Below are positions 1-11,429 of a DNA stretch of 64,000 nucleotides, one piece after another. Each line of letters begins with the position of its first letter. The first letter of the stretch is position 1. The stretch comes from Cryptomeria japonica (lineage: Eukaryota; Streptophyta; Pinopsida; Cupressales; Cupressaceae): NCBI RefSeq assembly GCF_030272615.1, contig NC_081414.1, positions 813,103,069-813,167,068 on the forward strand, read 5' to 3'. Both the position numbers and the translations under genes were made by a program. The notes below the pieces were generated by a model. The model was given only the letters and a program-made list of their open reading frames with translations. It did not search any database and had not been told where the DNA came from.

Positions 1-1224
1 TATGAGATTAGATGAGAATGTACGTCTAACCAGTTATTACAATGCCTTTTATCCTAAGCTATCTTACATTCACAAATATAAGAACCCACATAGCTTAAGG
101 GATGCTTTCAGAATTGCAATAAATGTAGAGAGTAATAGAAAAGCATCAGGTAAAGTGGGAAGAAGGACTAATGGAAGATTGTGGTAGGAACAAAAACCAC
201 AACAAAATAAATCCTCCAAAGAAAAGGATAAGATAGAGAAATTAATGACTACGGTCAAGGATCTTACTGCTAAAGTAAGTAAACTTGAGAGGCCTCACTA
301 CAACTGGCAAGATAGACCTGCTAGATTGCTTGATATGCCATATAACACTGCATGGAAAGATGGCAAACCTGTGCAAGATAAATCAAAGGGCACACAAAAT
401 TAGAACACCCCTGATCCTTTAAAGGGAGGAAACGTACATAATGTGGAAAATACCCCTTGGTGTATGGCATGTGATGGGCCACATTCCCCCTATCAGTGTG
501 TTGTGGCTCAAGATCTAAGTGAATCCATAAGAAATAAGGATGAACCTGCAGTTAATATGTTTGAGTATACTATGGACAGTGATTGTGAGTCTTCAGAAGA
601 TGAAGCAAGTGAATATGATGTCTCGAGAAGCAATGCAAACTACCAAGGGCAATTGAAAATTGATTGGCATCCCACTTTGAATGTAGTCACAATAGAAGAT
701 CAAGAGGTTCATCTTAGAAGGCCTAGTGAGGAGGAAGTCAAGAATCTCAGTAAGGCTGCAATAGCTAAAGCTAAGCATAACTATAATCTGAGAAGCAGCA
801 AAGATGACGGAAGTCAAGGTATACCTAGTTCTCTATTTTTTAAAGAAACTTCTTCTAAGAGGTCCACTGAGAACAAAACTTTTGTAAAGATAGTCAGGCT
901 AAAGGTGATTAGTCAAGTAGTTCAGTGAAACCTAATATTACTGATACAAATGGAAATAAGGCAAAGACCACTAGTCACAAGAGAATAAGTCACCAAAAGG
1001 AAGAAAAGGTTAAAGCTCATTTTGAGTCTAATGTTAACACTGGTTTTGATATGACTCAAGCTTTAACACATATGAAAGTTTTAGTACCTTTGATAGAGCT
1101 GCTGAAAATAAAAGAACATAGAGAGGCTGCTTTTTCTTTGATTTCAAGTATATCAGATGTAGATGCTTCTTCTAAAAATGGAAATGAAAAAGATGAGAAG
1201 GATCAAGAAAAAGGGGTCCCAGAA
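1..1224 (+). pseudogene. T1 gag remnant (C-terminal part)
   Basis: The window opens inside the gag reading frame. The frame from base 2 continues through stops to about 925, then shifts. A short knuckle-like motif, CMACDGPHSPYQC (C-x2-C-x3-H-x4-C), lies near 465-505, followed by an acidic segment with SSEDE. Gag would form the particle and bind RNA. The knuckle variant and the directly following protease match gag C-termini of Tat-type elements as I know them. At least three in-frame stops and one frameshift make it non-functional. The N-terminal capsid part is outside the window. Confidence 0.6.
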
Positions 1225-1560
1225 TTTTATGTGGGCACCACTATTAATCAGGAACCATCTTAGATAGATCCCTTTTATGTCACATTGTTAGTAAATAACA
1301 GATTGATAAAAAATTGCATGATAGATTCTAGTGCAGCTGCTAATGTGATGCCTTATGGGGTAATGAAAGAACTCGGTTTGTCAGTACACACTTCATATGG
1401 GAGGTGTTATTCTATGGATAATAAAGAATTTCTTGTTGTGGGTACTATGAAAGATGTAAAAGTAAAAATAGCAGCATTCCCTGAAGCTACTTATAAAATG
1501 GATGTAATAGTCGTAGACACCAAGCCCCATTATGTCATGCTTCTATCTATATAGTGGGTT
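1225..1560 (+). pseudogene. T1 aspartic protease remnant
   Basis: This is a retropepsin-like segment, in frame with the end of gag after a stop at 1261-1263. The sequence LLVNN...NCMIDSSAAANVMP has the layout of the gypsy protease active site, where D-S-G-A is expected. Here it reads DSSA, so the glycine is replaced. Downstream are GLSV, a second hydrophobic block and the LLS motif that ends many plant gypsy proteases. The protease would cut the gag-pol polyprotein in the particle. The reading is lost at the stop ending at 1554. Confidence 0.65.
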
Positions 1561-1611
1561 GTTGTTGTTGGATAACATCTTTAGCTAGATTTATCATTTG
1601 AAACTATTTCA

Positions 1612-2255
1612 GTGAATGGGAATTCTATAAAATTGTACAAAGAACCATGTGCCCCAGTGGTTATTGAAAAAATAGATCCAAACATGTTTAATTGCATGAT
1701 TGATGTAGATCTTGATAACTTCAAGATTGAACCAATTCAGCCTCAATTGAAGAATATTGATCCTATTGTTGCTGAGCTAGAATCCCAACAAGAAGGCCTA
1801 TGGCAGATTTACTTTGATGGATCTTTCTCTAAGGAAGGGTGTGGAGCGGGAGTGCTATTTGTTTCCCCATCAGGTATTACCTTCAAGTATTATTTTCTGT
1901 TAGCATTCCAATGTATAAACAACACAACTGAGTATGAAGCTCTGTGATTAGGCTTATAAATTGCTAAAAGACATGGGATCAAGTTGTTAAGGGTTTATGG
2001 AGACTCTGAACTTGTAGTGTCTCAGATAAGGTAAAGATATGCATCTAAAAATGACAAGTTAAAAAGGTATAAGCATGTTGTTTGGGATGTCATTGAACAC
2101 TTTGATGCATTTTCCATTGATTGGATTGAAAGGTCTAAGAACATTATGGCAGATTTTTTAGCTAATGTTGCATTAAAGAATGATGATGTAACATTGACTA
2201 GAGTTTCAATAATTGATACAAAAGCCAGACCAGCCATCCTAGATAATGTGTACAA
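1612..2255 (+). pseudogene. T1 archaeal-type RNase H domain, placed before RT
   Basis: It is in frame with protease across several stops. Four acidic motifs of an RNase H fold appear in order: IYFDGS (about 1810), NNTTEYEAL (about 1920), VYGDSEL (about 1997) and NIMADFLA (about 2143). The same domain type in T3 (59537-59930) has motifs YFDGS, NNIAEYEAL, VYGDSQL and SADAMA, so the identity is firm. Plant Tat elements are known to carry such a second RNase H, normally after the classical one. Here it precedes RT, and none lies between the classical RNase H and integrase. Stops at 1945, near 1957 and near 2031 inactivate it. Confidence 0.75.
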
Positions 2256-3650
2256 TTGGCAAGTTTTGAGGATGATGAAGACATCCTTAGATTTTTACAA
2301 TGCATAGATGACTATGAAGGTCAAAATATTGGTTGCAATGCATTGGTGAAAGTAGTAGATGGACAGGAAACAATTTTTGGAAGTGACCTAGTGCAGCTAG
2401 AGACAAATGAAATACCCAAGGGACTAGTTGAACTAGAGGTATGTTCAGTTACAGTGATGGTCACTTACATCAAGCATCATCTACAAAGTTGGAGGAGTTG
2501 GATGAGGTGAACTTAGGGACTTAACCATCCCCTAAGTTGGTGTATATTGGGAATAACCTATCTCCCCATATTAGAACCAACCTTATTAACTTATTAAAAG
2601 GGTATAAACATGTTTTTGCTTGGTCCTATGAGGACCTAAAGGCATATAGACAAGACTTATTTAAACATGAAATTCCTCTTCATGTTGATGCTAAGCCTTT
2701 TCGACATAAGCAAAGACCTATTAAACCCCTTTTGGAGACCAAAGTGCAACAAGAATTAACCAAGTTAAGGGAAGGGGGGATTATAAAACCTATAAGACAT
2801 TATTTATGGGTATCCAATTTGGTCCATGTTAGAAAGAAGAATGGGGACATAAGGCTTTGTGTAGATTTTAGAAAATGAATGTTGCCTCTTTAAAATAATT
2901 ATTCTTCCCCAAATATGGAAGCCATGTTACAAAGGGTAACTAGTTGTGCTTTATTGTCAATGATGGATGGGTTCTCAGGTTATAATTAGGTACTAGTGAA
3001 AGAGTCTGAGCAATTTAAGAATGCTTTTACTACCCCTTGGGGGCCTTATGTGTATGTGAGAATGCCATTTAGTCTAAAGAATGTCGGAGCTACTTTTTAG
3101 AGAGCAATGGATGTAGCTTTTAAGGAGTTTATTATAATCATAATGGTGGTTTACCAAGATGATTTGACATGTCTCTCAAAGAAGGCAGATGATCATTGCG
3201 GTCATTTGGAAAAGGTTTTTTGCAAGGCTCTAGAGTTTGGTGTATCCTTGAACCAAAAAAATGTCATTTTGCAGTGACTGAAGGAAAATTATTAGGGCAT
3301 ATTGTCTCCAAGGAAGGGGTTAGAATAGACTCGAAAAGGATTGAAGCTATAAATAATGTACCTCTACCAAAGAATGTTAAAGGGATTCAGTCTTTCTTGG
3401 GAAAGGTGAATTTTGTTAGGAGATTTATAAATAACTTTGCTGAAATTGTTAAGCCTATCATTAAATTACTTTAAAAAGATGCAAAGTTTTCTTGGGATGA
3501 AGAAGCTGCACAGGATTTTGACAGAATTAAGAAGGCTATTCAGGAACCACCGGTGCTAAGATCCCCTAATTATAGTAAGCCTTTCTCATTATTTTCTGTT
3601 GCCTCTTATCACACAGTAGCCGTAGTTATGCTTCAAAAGGATGATGAAGG
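2256..3650 (+). pseudogene. T1 reverse transcriptase and start of classical RNase H
   Basis: A linker (2256-2536) leads into RT at about 2537. Visible motifs are HVFAWSYEDL, GGIIKPI, RLCVDFRK, SMMDGFSGYN, MPFSLKN, a YQDD catalytic box near 3155, and KKCHFAV...LLGHIVS. RT would copy element RNA to DNA. The connection domain and the first part of RNase H (FSLFSVASYHTVAVVML) run to 3650, where S1 interrupts. Several stops (2876, 2990, 3102) and a frameshift before 3196 disable it. It has the YxDD box of gypsy RTs. Confidence 0.8.
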
Positions 3651-4712
3651 TGTTGGTATTTTGGTATGGTCTTGTCATTGATGTCAACACCTACTGAAAC
3701 ACTAGCACTTTGGAGATCCAACAACATTCACCGGCAAGCAACTAACTATTGCACAATTACTAGTATATGGTTCACCGGTAGGATATAATATTCACCGGCA
3801 CTTGGAATGATATGGAAGACACTTGGTAATGTCGAAGACATCATGTGGACACTTTGTTTTGAAAAATTAATCATTGGTATATTCATATTTGCATATTTGC
3901 TTTTACCGACAAATAGGTCCAGGGTTACCTAGGGTTACACCGGCAGGTTTATCTTTTCCACATTAGTATGGCACACTATGGAGATGATTTATTGTTGTTG
4001 TAAATGCATTAAGCTGACATGTTCAATCGGTTATTGCATTGGATATTATATTATTTGTAAAATGTTTTTATTGTAATATCTTGTAGAGCCGACCTACTAA
4101 AATTGGTCTTAGGTTATGATATAAATGTAAGATCTTATTTGTAAGATCGAATGTGGAATGTGAAGAAGAATTGTGAGAAGGTATGTGTGAGATTAAGAAG
4201 AGGTATACATGAAGACATCATTTGAAGGTGAAGCTAGGTTTTTGTAGAAGCATATCAGCATTACATCGGTACTGAATCCAACATATGAAGATGCTATTTT
4301 GTGCAGTATATTCTTATTGGATTTAACCATCCAAATGTAGTCAGTGTGACTCCCATTTTTTGAGTGAGCAGTGAGCTCTAAGCTGTTGGCCTTTCTACAT
4401 GTACAGACCCCATTTATGTAAACTTACTATCTATAGTAGTATCATCTAATTGTGGGTAAGGTTTCCCACTGTGCTTTTTCCCCTTACAGTTTCCATGTAC
4501 AAATATTGGTGTTATGTGTTGTGGATGACTTTATGTTTATGTTTCATGCATTAATCTTTACCGGTATAGAAATTTACTATTAATACTGTCTACCGACATA
4601 CTTAACTGGTTTACTGGTATTAAGCATTAAGTTGGTTAAATGGTTTTGGTTTAAATTTATTAGACAACTGATTCACCCCCCCCCCCTTCTCAGTTGTCTC
4701 TGGGACCTAACA
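3651..4712 (+). repeat. S1: solo LTR with perfect 5-bp target duplication
   Basis: The insert begins TGTTGG and ends CTAACA, the canonical TG...CA LTR ends. GAAGG flanks it at 3646-3650 and 4713-4717. The T1 RNase H reading resumes exactly after the second GAAGG. It has no internal coding region, PBS or PPT, so it is a solo LTR left by LTR-LTR recombination. Near its end are a run of C followed by TTCTCAG, and a GAGCAGTGAGCTCTA segment. Both resemble the N2 LTR (17070-17360), so it belongs to the same wider family in the same orientation. Confidence 0.85.
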
Positions 4713-5118
4713 GAAGGATATGAACATCCAATTGCTTTCCATAGAAAATATTTACAAGCTATTGAGTTAAAGTATGAAATCATGGAGAAGCAAGCATATG
4801 CTCTAGTCAAAGCTGTAAAAGCATTTAGGCCTTATTTGATAAATGATCGAATTGTAGCCTATGTACCACATACAGCTATGAAAGACATTTTGTCTTAGTC
4901 TGAAGTAACTGGAAAGAGATGCAGATGGATAACTAGAATACAAGAGTTTGACTTAGAGATCAAGATCACCAAACTAGTAAAAGGATTAGGCCTTGCAAAA
5001 TTGATGGCTGAATCAAATTTGGTTACTGTTGATGTTAATAATGTTGAAATTGAGAAATTCTTGATCACTAGTATCGAGAGGAAGTCATGGTATTTAGATG
5101 TGGTATACTTCTTAAAGA
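4713..5118 (+). pseudogene. T1 classical RNase H remnant (second part)
   Basis: This continues the RNase H domain after S1. YEHPIAFHRKYL, then ELKYEIMEKQAYALVKAVKAFRPYL, matches the conserved region of gypsy RNase H that includes the ...E..LA/V..A...WR..L pattern. WITRIQEFDLEI follows. It degrades the RNA strand of the hybrid during reverse transcription. It is stopped at 4896 and ends where N1 begins, just after VVYFLK. Past N1, reading continues into integrase with no aRNH in between. Confidence 0.7.
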
Positions 5119-6211
5119 TGATGGACTTGAAAAGCACTGAGAGGGGGGTGAATCAGTGACACCAAAACAAACACAACATCAAACACTAACTGGTAGATGA
5201 ACTTAACCAACCATTAAACAAAATACATGCTATCCAAAATGAAATAACAACATCCACATAAAGTAGAACATCCACCATAACACAAGTGTTTATATGTGGA
5301 AAACCCAAATAGGTAAAAACCACGGTGAGATGGAACTCACAAGTTAACTATTTGTAGTAATAGATAACTGGCCGGTTAAGGTCTTACAAAGTTCTCTGCT
5401 AGGAGCGAATCTTGTTAGAGATCCCAAGCTTGATTAGAATCTTATACCTTGTTAAGAGTAACCTTGCTAGAGAATTTGAGAATCCAAACTAATGGATCAC
5501 CTTGTTAGAGGATTTATACAATGAAGCTTGTTAGAGCTTACCCTATTAGGGGATTTGATTTTCTTGTAATGATTAGAAAACAACAAGAAAAGTTTGATCT
5601 TTTCTAAGTAGTAAAAGACTTGCTTGATCGGATCATTCTAAGTACATTCAACACTGCTCTTCATCTTAACACTTATCGCTCTTCAACAAAATATTTCACT
5701 CTTTATGCATATCAGTATTCGCATAAATCTCCTCTTCTATATCAGTCCTCTCTCTTTTAAATGATTCACTAAGATGTCTTTAAATAGACATACAAATCTT
5801 ATGTCGGCCATAGGAACACAATTTCCTAGGTGCAGTGTATCTATACAATTAAACATAACTCATCACAAAAATGACCGCAAAAAAAATGGTGTTGGTAACT
5901 CATCACAAAAATGGATACCGGTTGGAACAGTCAATACCGGTTGGAATAAAATATGTGAACCGTTGTCTTGGAATCTTCCGCTTGATCTTCATCTTCATCT
6001 TCATTTTGATGCTAACTTAATGTAACCACAGGTATCTCTTAGGCACATACCAGTTGACACAAAGTATCGGTTAGAGATATACCTTATACATACCGGTTAA
6101 CAGTGTAAATCAATGAAGTTACACCGGTAGTCAATGTAATCATATGTGTGAGAGAGTGTTTCATCAATGACAACAAGTGATGAATACATGATAATCATCA
6201 TCAAGCCAACA
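5119..6211 (-). repeat. N1 3' LTR
   Basis: It is 1093 bp and nearly identical to 11430-12590 except for small indels. On the - strand it starts TGTTGGCTTGATG and ends AAGTCCATCA. Close to its 3' end on that strand is TTCACCCCCCTCTCAGT, a signature also found in N2 and N3. Short ORFs inside (for example 5774-6025 on +) recur in the other LTR only because the LTRs are copies. Confidence 0.85.
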
Positions 6212-6226
6212 ATCTCCCCCTTTGGC
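6212..6226 (-). other. N1 polypurine tract
   Basis: On the - strand it reads CCAAAGGGGGAGAT directly before the LTR start TGTTGG. It is the plus-strand priming site. Just upstream, GTTGCCATCAATG can pair with CATTGATG inside the LTR. Confidence 0.8.
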
Positions 6227-6493
6227 ATTGATGGCAACACTTAGAAATTTTTAAGAGTAATATAATACCGCTAAGTGTGCATACATAACATATATACATA
6301 TGTACTCATATTCCCCTTTTTAATGTAATACTCCCCCTTAATGCATGCATAAATACAAAATTTTCAAAAACACACATACATATTATTACTCCCCCTTTGA
6401 CAACAATGCCAAAATGATAAAGTAAAATATATACATATATATAGAAAATATGTATCAAAGTGTTCAACATATATTACAATTTTTTTTTAAAGT
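6227..6493. other. N1 spacer between ORF2 and polypurine tract
   Basis: This is AT-rich noncoding sequence with several CTCCCCCTTT stretches (6322-6336, 6389-6399) that look like spare polypurine tracts on the - strand. No reading frame is seen. Confidence 0.5.
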
Positions 6494-9400
6494 TCATGCA
6501 TTGGCTAGTCTCATAAAAATATCATTGAAACTCTGCTTCATCTAGGCTAAAGCATTTTCCCATGATTCTAGTATGTTAGTAGTATACGCAAATGTAAACA
6601 TCAATTAGGAATGGAATTCTTCCATTGAATCTACCGTGCAAGTTTCAGGAGTAGCAAGAATAGCTTCTACATTAGAGTAGGCTCTCTGAAGAATGTTGAC
6701 CTATGAGGTGAGCTAACTCTTGAGCTCTCTTAGAGATCGGAATCTCTTAGCCTTCTCATTATCATTCCTATTTAGTTTGTCATGCAAATCATCTATAGAC
6801 CGGTTAAAGGCATGAATGGAGTCCTAGAGTGGGACATATGCCTTGCATAACCTTTTTATTTCCTACTCAGTTTCAACTTGACTCTTAGAAATGCCAGAAA
6901 AAAAGAAAGTAACATTGGAGGTAGATGCAAGATACTTCCCTCCAGATTCAATAGCTTTCTTCAACAGACTTCCATTATGAGATAAAGCCATTTTGCCACT
7001 TTCAATGTTCTTACCCAGTTTATCTCCATATTCCTTCTTGTGGCTCTTCTCAGTAGACATTTGAGTAGCATCTTGAAGTGATTTGATTTGATCAGATGCA
7101 TCTGCAACTAACTGACCAAGTTTGCTGATGGGAGTGGGAAGATGTGCAATGGTTGTTTCTGGTAGTAAACCAAATAAAATTTCTACTGCATTTTGGATTG
7201 TCTCTGCTTCAATCCTTTTCTCTTTTAGTCGCTTCTTGTGTGCTCAAGATTGCATAACATTAGCAATCTTCATCATTTATGATGCACTCAAGGTGTTCAT
7301 GTCAGTGGGTCCTAAGATACTTAAAGAATTTTCATCATCATCATCAAGTGGTTTTTGCTTCGCCGGTTCAGGGGGTACACTCTTAATGATGGCTCTTTCT
7401 ATGTTCTTCTCTATGGTATCTTCAGTTTGCTAAGTAATAGCTTCCTCAGTAGACTCCTTTTCAGTAGTCTCAATGACCGGTGAAGATTGGGGTTTCTCTA
7501 GTTGTTCTATTGTCAATTCATTGTCCCCTTTAGTTTAATTCCTGGTTGTTCAACTGATGTAACCTGTACTTCAGTGGTTGTAGGAGGATCCATATCTGGT
7601 GCAGTAATGTCTCCAAATAGGTCTATTGTGTCTTGAACATCTTCATCAACAATAATAATGGAATCATCCTTCTTCCTGGCTAGATAGACTACATCAACTT
7701 GAACAATTTCCTTTTCATCCATTTCTGGTCGAGGAAGATCATCTGTAGTATCATCCTTATTGCTAGATTGGATGACTTCTTCCCTCTTTTTAATTACACA
7801 GGCTAGCTAATGTGTCTTAGACTCAACAACTGATCTTTTTGCATTAAGAAGCTTCAATCTTCTCACTTTAAAATCAAAATATACTTTGTATTGCTCAATT
7901 AGAGCACTAATTCCATCCACTGATAGATTGGGAAAATACTGTACAAATATTTCATCAGAAATCTTCTTTTCGAATTCAATTGCTTCCTCCCATTTATCTA
8001 ACAAAGTATTATACAAAGAGATTGAAATATCTTTCTCCAAATCATGTGGAAATCTATTGTAATGACCCAAATAAGTAATTATTTGTTGGATTACTTGTTT
8101 ATGCTCATCTTCAGTGAAAGAATCAAAATGTTCTTTGGCATTATCAAACATATTTCTTCCTAATGACTTAATTGTCCTCTCAAAGACTGTGTCAGGTTTG
8201 TAGGTAGAAATATCTATAGGTGTAGTTGCCTTTGGTACTACCTTTACCTTCTTAGGTGTTCTGTCGGTTGCTTTTTCCTTCTTTGGTTCTTCTTCAGAAT
8301 TTGTACCTTCACACTCTGGTTGCAAAATTAGTTTTTGATTTCTCTTCTTTGGTGCATTCTCCTTCTTTACATATACTTTAGGTGCTAGTTCCTTCTTGGG
8401 TAGGACACTCCAAGTCACCCTTGTGGTATTTTTCACAGGATATTTTTCATCAAACTTATTTTGCTTTCCTTTCACTTTAGCTACAGGTGCAGTACCGGTT
8501 TCAATTGGTACAACTTGTACTACCACAATGTCCAATTTCGCCTTCTTTTTATCTTTAGGTGATGCTAACAGGGTATTAGCATAGCTGACCAGTAAATCAT
8601 GATTAACCTCATAGCTCATATCTTCCATCTCTTCCTCTATAGGTTCAATTGTTTGCATCAAGCAAAAGTCAGTGGTAACTGTGAAGATTATGTCTTTTGC
8701 AAAGTGATTTACCACATCTTCAGGTAACCGCATTCTCATGCTCATATTTTTCTGAAATCCATTAAAATACTTGTTCACGGCAGCTGAAAAAGTATTCTTC
8801 ACAACCTTAATGTTTTTCTTGATCTGTGCATTGACCAGTCATTCCTTGGACCATTCAATATCTCCAATACCCGGTAGGAAGTTCTGAAAAATAGAAAAAT
8901 AACCCAACTAATAGCTGACCATATTTGAACTTTTGTGTATTGTCCTTCTTGATGGATTTCAAATTTTGAAATAATTGGTCTCTGATGGCTCCACAAATAT
9001 CATAGTCTGCATTATCAACAATCATTCTATGTGCTATGTGAATTGTTGTAGATGGAACACTGTTAAGTCTACTAGAATAGAATATCTGATAGCCTATCAC
9101 CATTGGTGCAAGTTTCACCGCAGGGTTTCTAATATTGTTGATAGAGAAAGCACGCTTATCAAATATTGAACTGGTTAGCTTGAAGATAGTGTCCTTTGAA
9201 ATTCTTCTTAACACAGGAATTTCACCGATTGAGCAATAACCTGTTACAACCCTAATAGCCTCCTTGTTTATTGTATGGGTCCTTTCCAAATACATATTCT
9301 CTCCATGGACTCAACTCAAGATGATTCTTATGTGTTCATTCTTAAAATATTCAAGAAAATATGCAGCATAATGAAACCCTTTTTTCCAAAACCCTAGCAT

Positions 9401-9689
9401 ATTTGATTTCAATCTTTCCGCTCTTACCACAAAGTGATTTTAGTTGAGTATAGATGTGTAGAGTTCCAAAATCTTCTATCTTGCAATCTATATAGTTGGA
9501 CAAGTCACCTTTGACCACAACACTGCTTGGGACTTGTGATAATACATTATAAGACATAATTTCATCTACCTTTAGAGCTTCCTCGGGCTCAGCAGTGATC
9601 ATCAACCTCTCTATAGTCTTAGAAGTAGATTCCATTCTAGTTAAACAAGTTTCAAAGCAGTATACAAATAAATACCTTGTATCTTGCAC
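6494..9689 (-). pseudogene. N1 ORF2, unknown protein of the N1/N2/N3 family
   Basis: I do not recognise this protein. The first in-frame Met is at 9689; an MEST Met at 9635 fits relatives better. The N-terminal domain (about 9600-8600) contains IDCKIEDFG, NKEAIRVVTGYC, GEIPVLRRI, YSSRLNSVP and AHRMI, all with counterparts in N2 and N3. Then comes a Lys/Glu/Pro-rich linker (8500-8200) and helical segments: SFTEDEHKQVI..., then near 7220-7060 ETIQNAVEILFGLLPET and PISKLGQLVADA, matched in N3. The end at 6494 matches the N3 end by homology. Several frameshifts and stops occur. No zinc finger, protease, RT or integrase motif is seen. Confidence 0.65.
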
Positions 9690-10131
9690 GTCGCTCTATT
9701 TCTCGGTTGAAATGTTCAAATGCACACCTGTTCGTCTCTCTGCAACTTTCGATTCAACTTGACTTCTCTAAATGCGAAATAATTTTCCAATTGACAACAA
9801 GACAATCTTGTTCTGCTCTGCAATTGCTTTAAATTCTTTTTCAAAAGAGTTAGGGTAAAAATGATAAAGTAAAACTTGTTTTTATCCTCTTTACCAACTA
9901 TAATAAATTCTCGCACTTTAGGTTACAAACCCTAATTTTTATTTACCACTTAAGTGAAATACCGATTGATAACACGTTAACAAAAAGTCATCAAAAATTT
10001 ATAATTCAAAAATTATTTCCCACTCATTTTATAAGGGATTCGGAGATGTTTTACCTTTAAGCTCCCCTAAGCCGTGTTAGATAGGCTTAAGTCACCAATG
10101 TTGGGTTCTCTTCACTAGGTGAAGGAACAGT
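9690..10131. other. N1 spacer between ORF1 and ORF2
   Basis: 440 bp of AT-rich sequence. A small - strand ORF at 9916-9716 has no counterpart at the equivalent place in N2 or N3, so I see no gene here. Confidence 0.5.
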
Positions 10132-11367
10132 TTATTCTCTAGGTGAGTCATCACCTTTCTTTTTCCAAATTTGTTTCATCTCTTCTCTGGTTTCCTCGAT
10201 ATCAACTTTTTGTTTGCCTTTCTGATCCTTAAAGGAGTTGACCAGTCTGTTATTTCTTGATCTGCAAAACTTTGCTAAGTGCCCCAGTTTGTTGCAGTGG
10301 TAACAAACCATACCAGATGATCTCCAAGGTCCTACATTTCCTCTTCTTGTTCTTCTTCTGCAGTTCATAACCACATGACCAAAGTCATTACAAAAGGTGC
10401 AAACAACATTTGTTGCCTTTTCCATTTTGAATGGACTAAATCGGTTGCCATAGGATCTTTGCCAGTTTTAGTTTGCCCGGTTATCAAAATTCCTTATCTG
10501 GTCACCATTTGGTCTAGGATGCATGTGTGGTACAGGATTGTTTGATCTATATCTGCACTCAATATGTTTATGCCCATACATTCCACATGTGTAGCAATGA
10601 CCTTCAAACTTTCTAGACACATACCTAGCATTAGTATTGTAATTTGCATTTCTGTTAGGTTTGTTTCTACAAAAATTTGCAGTATGACCAAGCTTGTGAC
10701 AAACAAATCAAACAGGTTTAAAAGCCTTCTTACTAATAGTCTTATTGACTTTAGGAGCAGTTTTGTTCTTTGCACTGGAGGATTCACCTTTTTCAGTTGT
10801 ATGAAAACCAAGTCCAGAGATATCACCCTTCATTCTCTGTGATTGAATTTGTTCTTCCAGCATGGTAGAACTTTTGACAAACTTCTCTAATTTCTCATTG
10901 GCTTTAGTAATCTTTTTGACAAGATCTTCATTATGCTTAAACACGTTCTCTTTCAGAGACGATGCCAACTCAAGATCTAGCTTTAGGTTCTCTTTTTCTT
11001 CTGTTTCAGCAATCAAGTCCTCATGTATAGTGTATTTTTCCCATTTGATCTTTATGATCTCTTGATCTCTTACCTTGATAAGATCTTCAGCAGCTCTTCT
11101 GGCTTCCAATTCCTGACTCATGTGGATAGTGAGACCTTCTAGCTCTCTTCTTAGATTCAGTTTTTCACCATTCACCTTTTCAACTTCATCAACTAAAGCT
11201 TCAATGTTGGCTTTATCTGAAGAACTATTATCAAATATTTCCAGCATTTTTTCAGATAGCTCTCTCCTTTTGATTTGAGAAACTTTCAATTTGCCCCTAA
11301 GGGATTCAATTTCATTTCCGCTAGCTTCTAGCTCTCTAACCATCTCAAAGTAGCTCTTGTCCCCCAT
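10132..11367 (-). pseudogene. N1 ORF1: gag-like coiled-coil and zinc-knuckle protein
   Basis: 412 codons including the stop lie in one frame from MGDKSYFEM, with only two internal stops (10708-10710 and 10468-10470) and no frameshift. Residues about 1-180 are a heptad-rich coiled coil. Then comes SQRMKGDISGLGF...KGESS, a motif typical of SIRE/Maximus gag C-termini. Four CCHC knuckles follow from residue 220: the first (FVCHKLGHTANFC) has lost its leading Cys to the TGA stop, then CYTCGMYGHKHIEC, CTFCNDFGHVVMNC and CYHCNKLGHLAKFC. It probably binds element RNA. The usual UBN2 gag core is absent. Confidence 0.75.
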
Positions 11368-11410
11368 GGTAGTTTCAAGATTCCCTTATAAGAGTTTAGG
11401 CTTCAAAGAA

Positions 11411-11429
11411 GTTAGGCTCTAATACCAAT
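11411..11429 (-). other. N1 primer-binding site
   Basis: On the - strand ATTGGTATTAGAGCCTAAC directly follows the LTR end ...CCATCA. It matches the 3' end complement of initiator tRNA-Met (TGGTATCAGAGC) with one change. Confidence 0.8.

Noticed and set aside
5774-6025. ORF beginning MSLNRHTNLM in N1 LTR (also 12104-12301)
   Set aside because: LTR duplicate; the two copies differ in length and no motif is seen.
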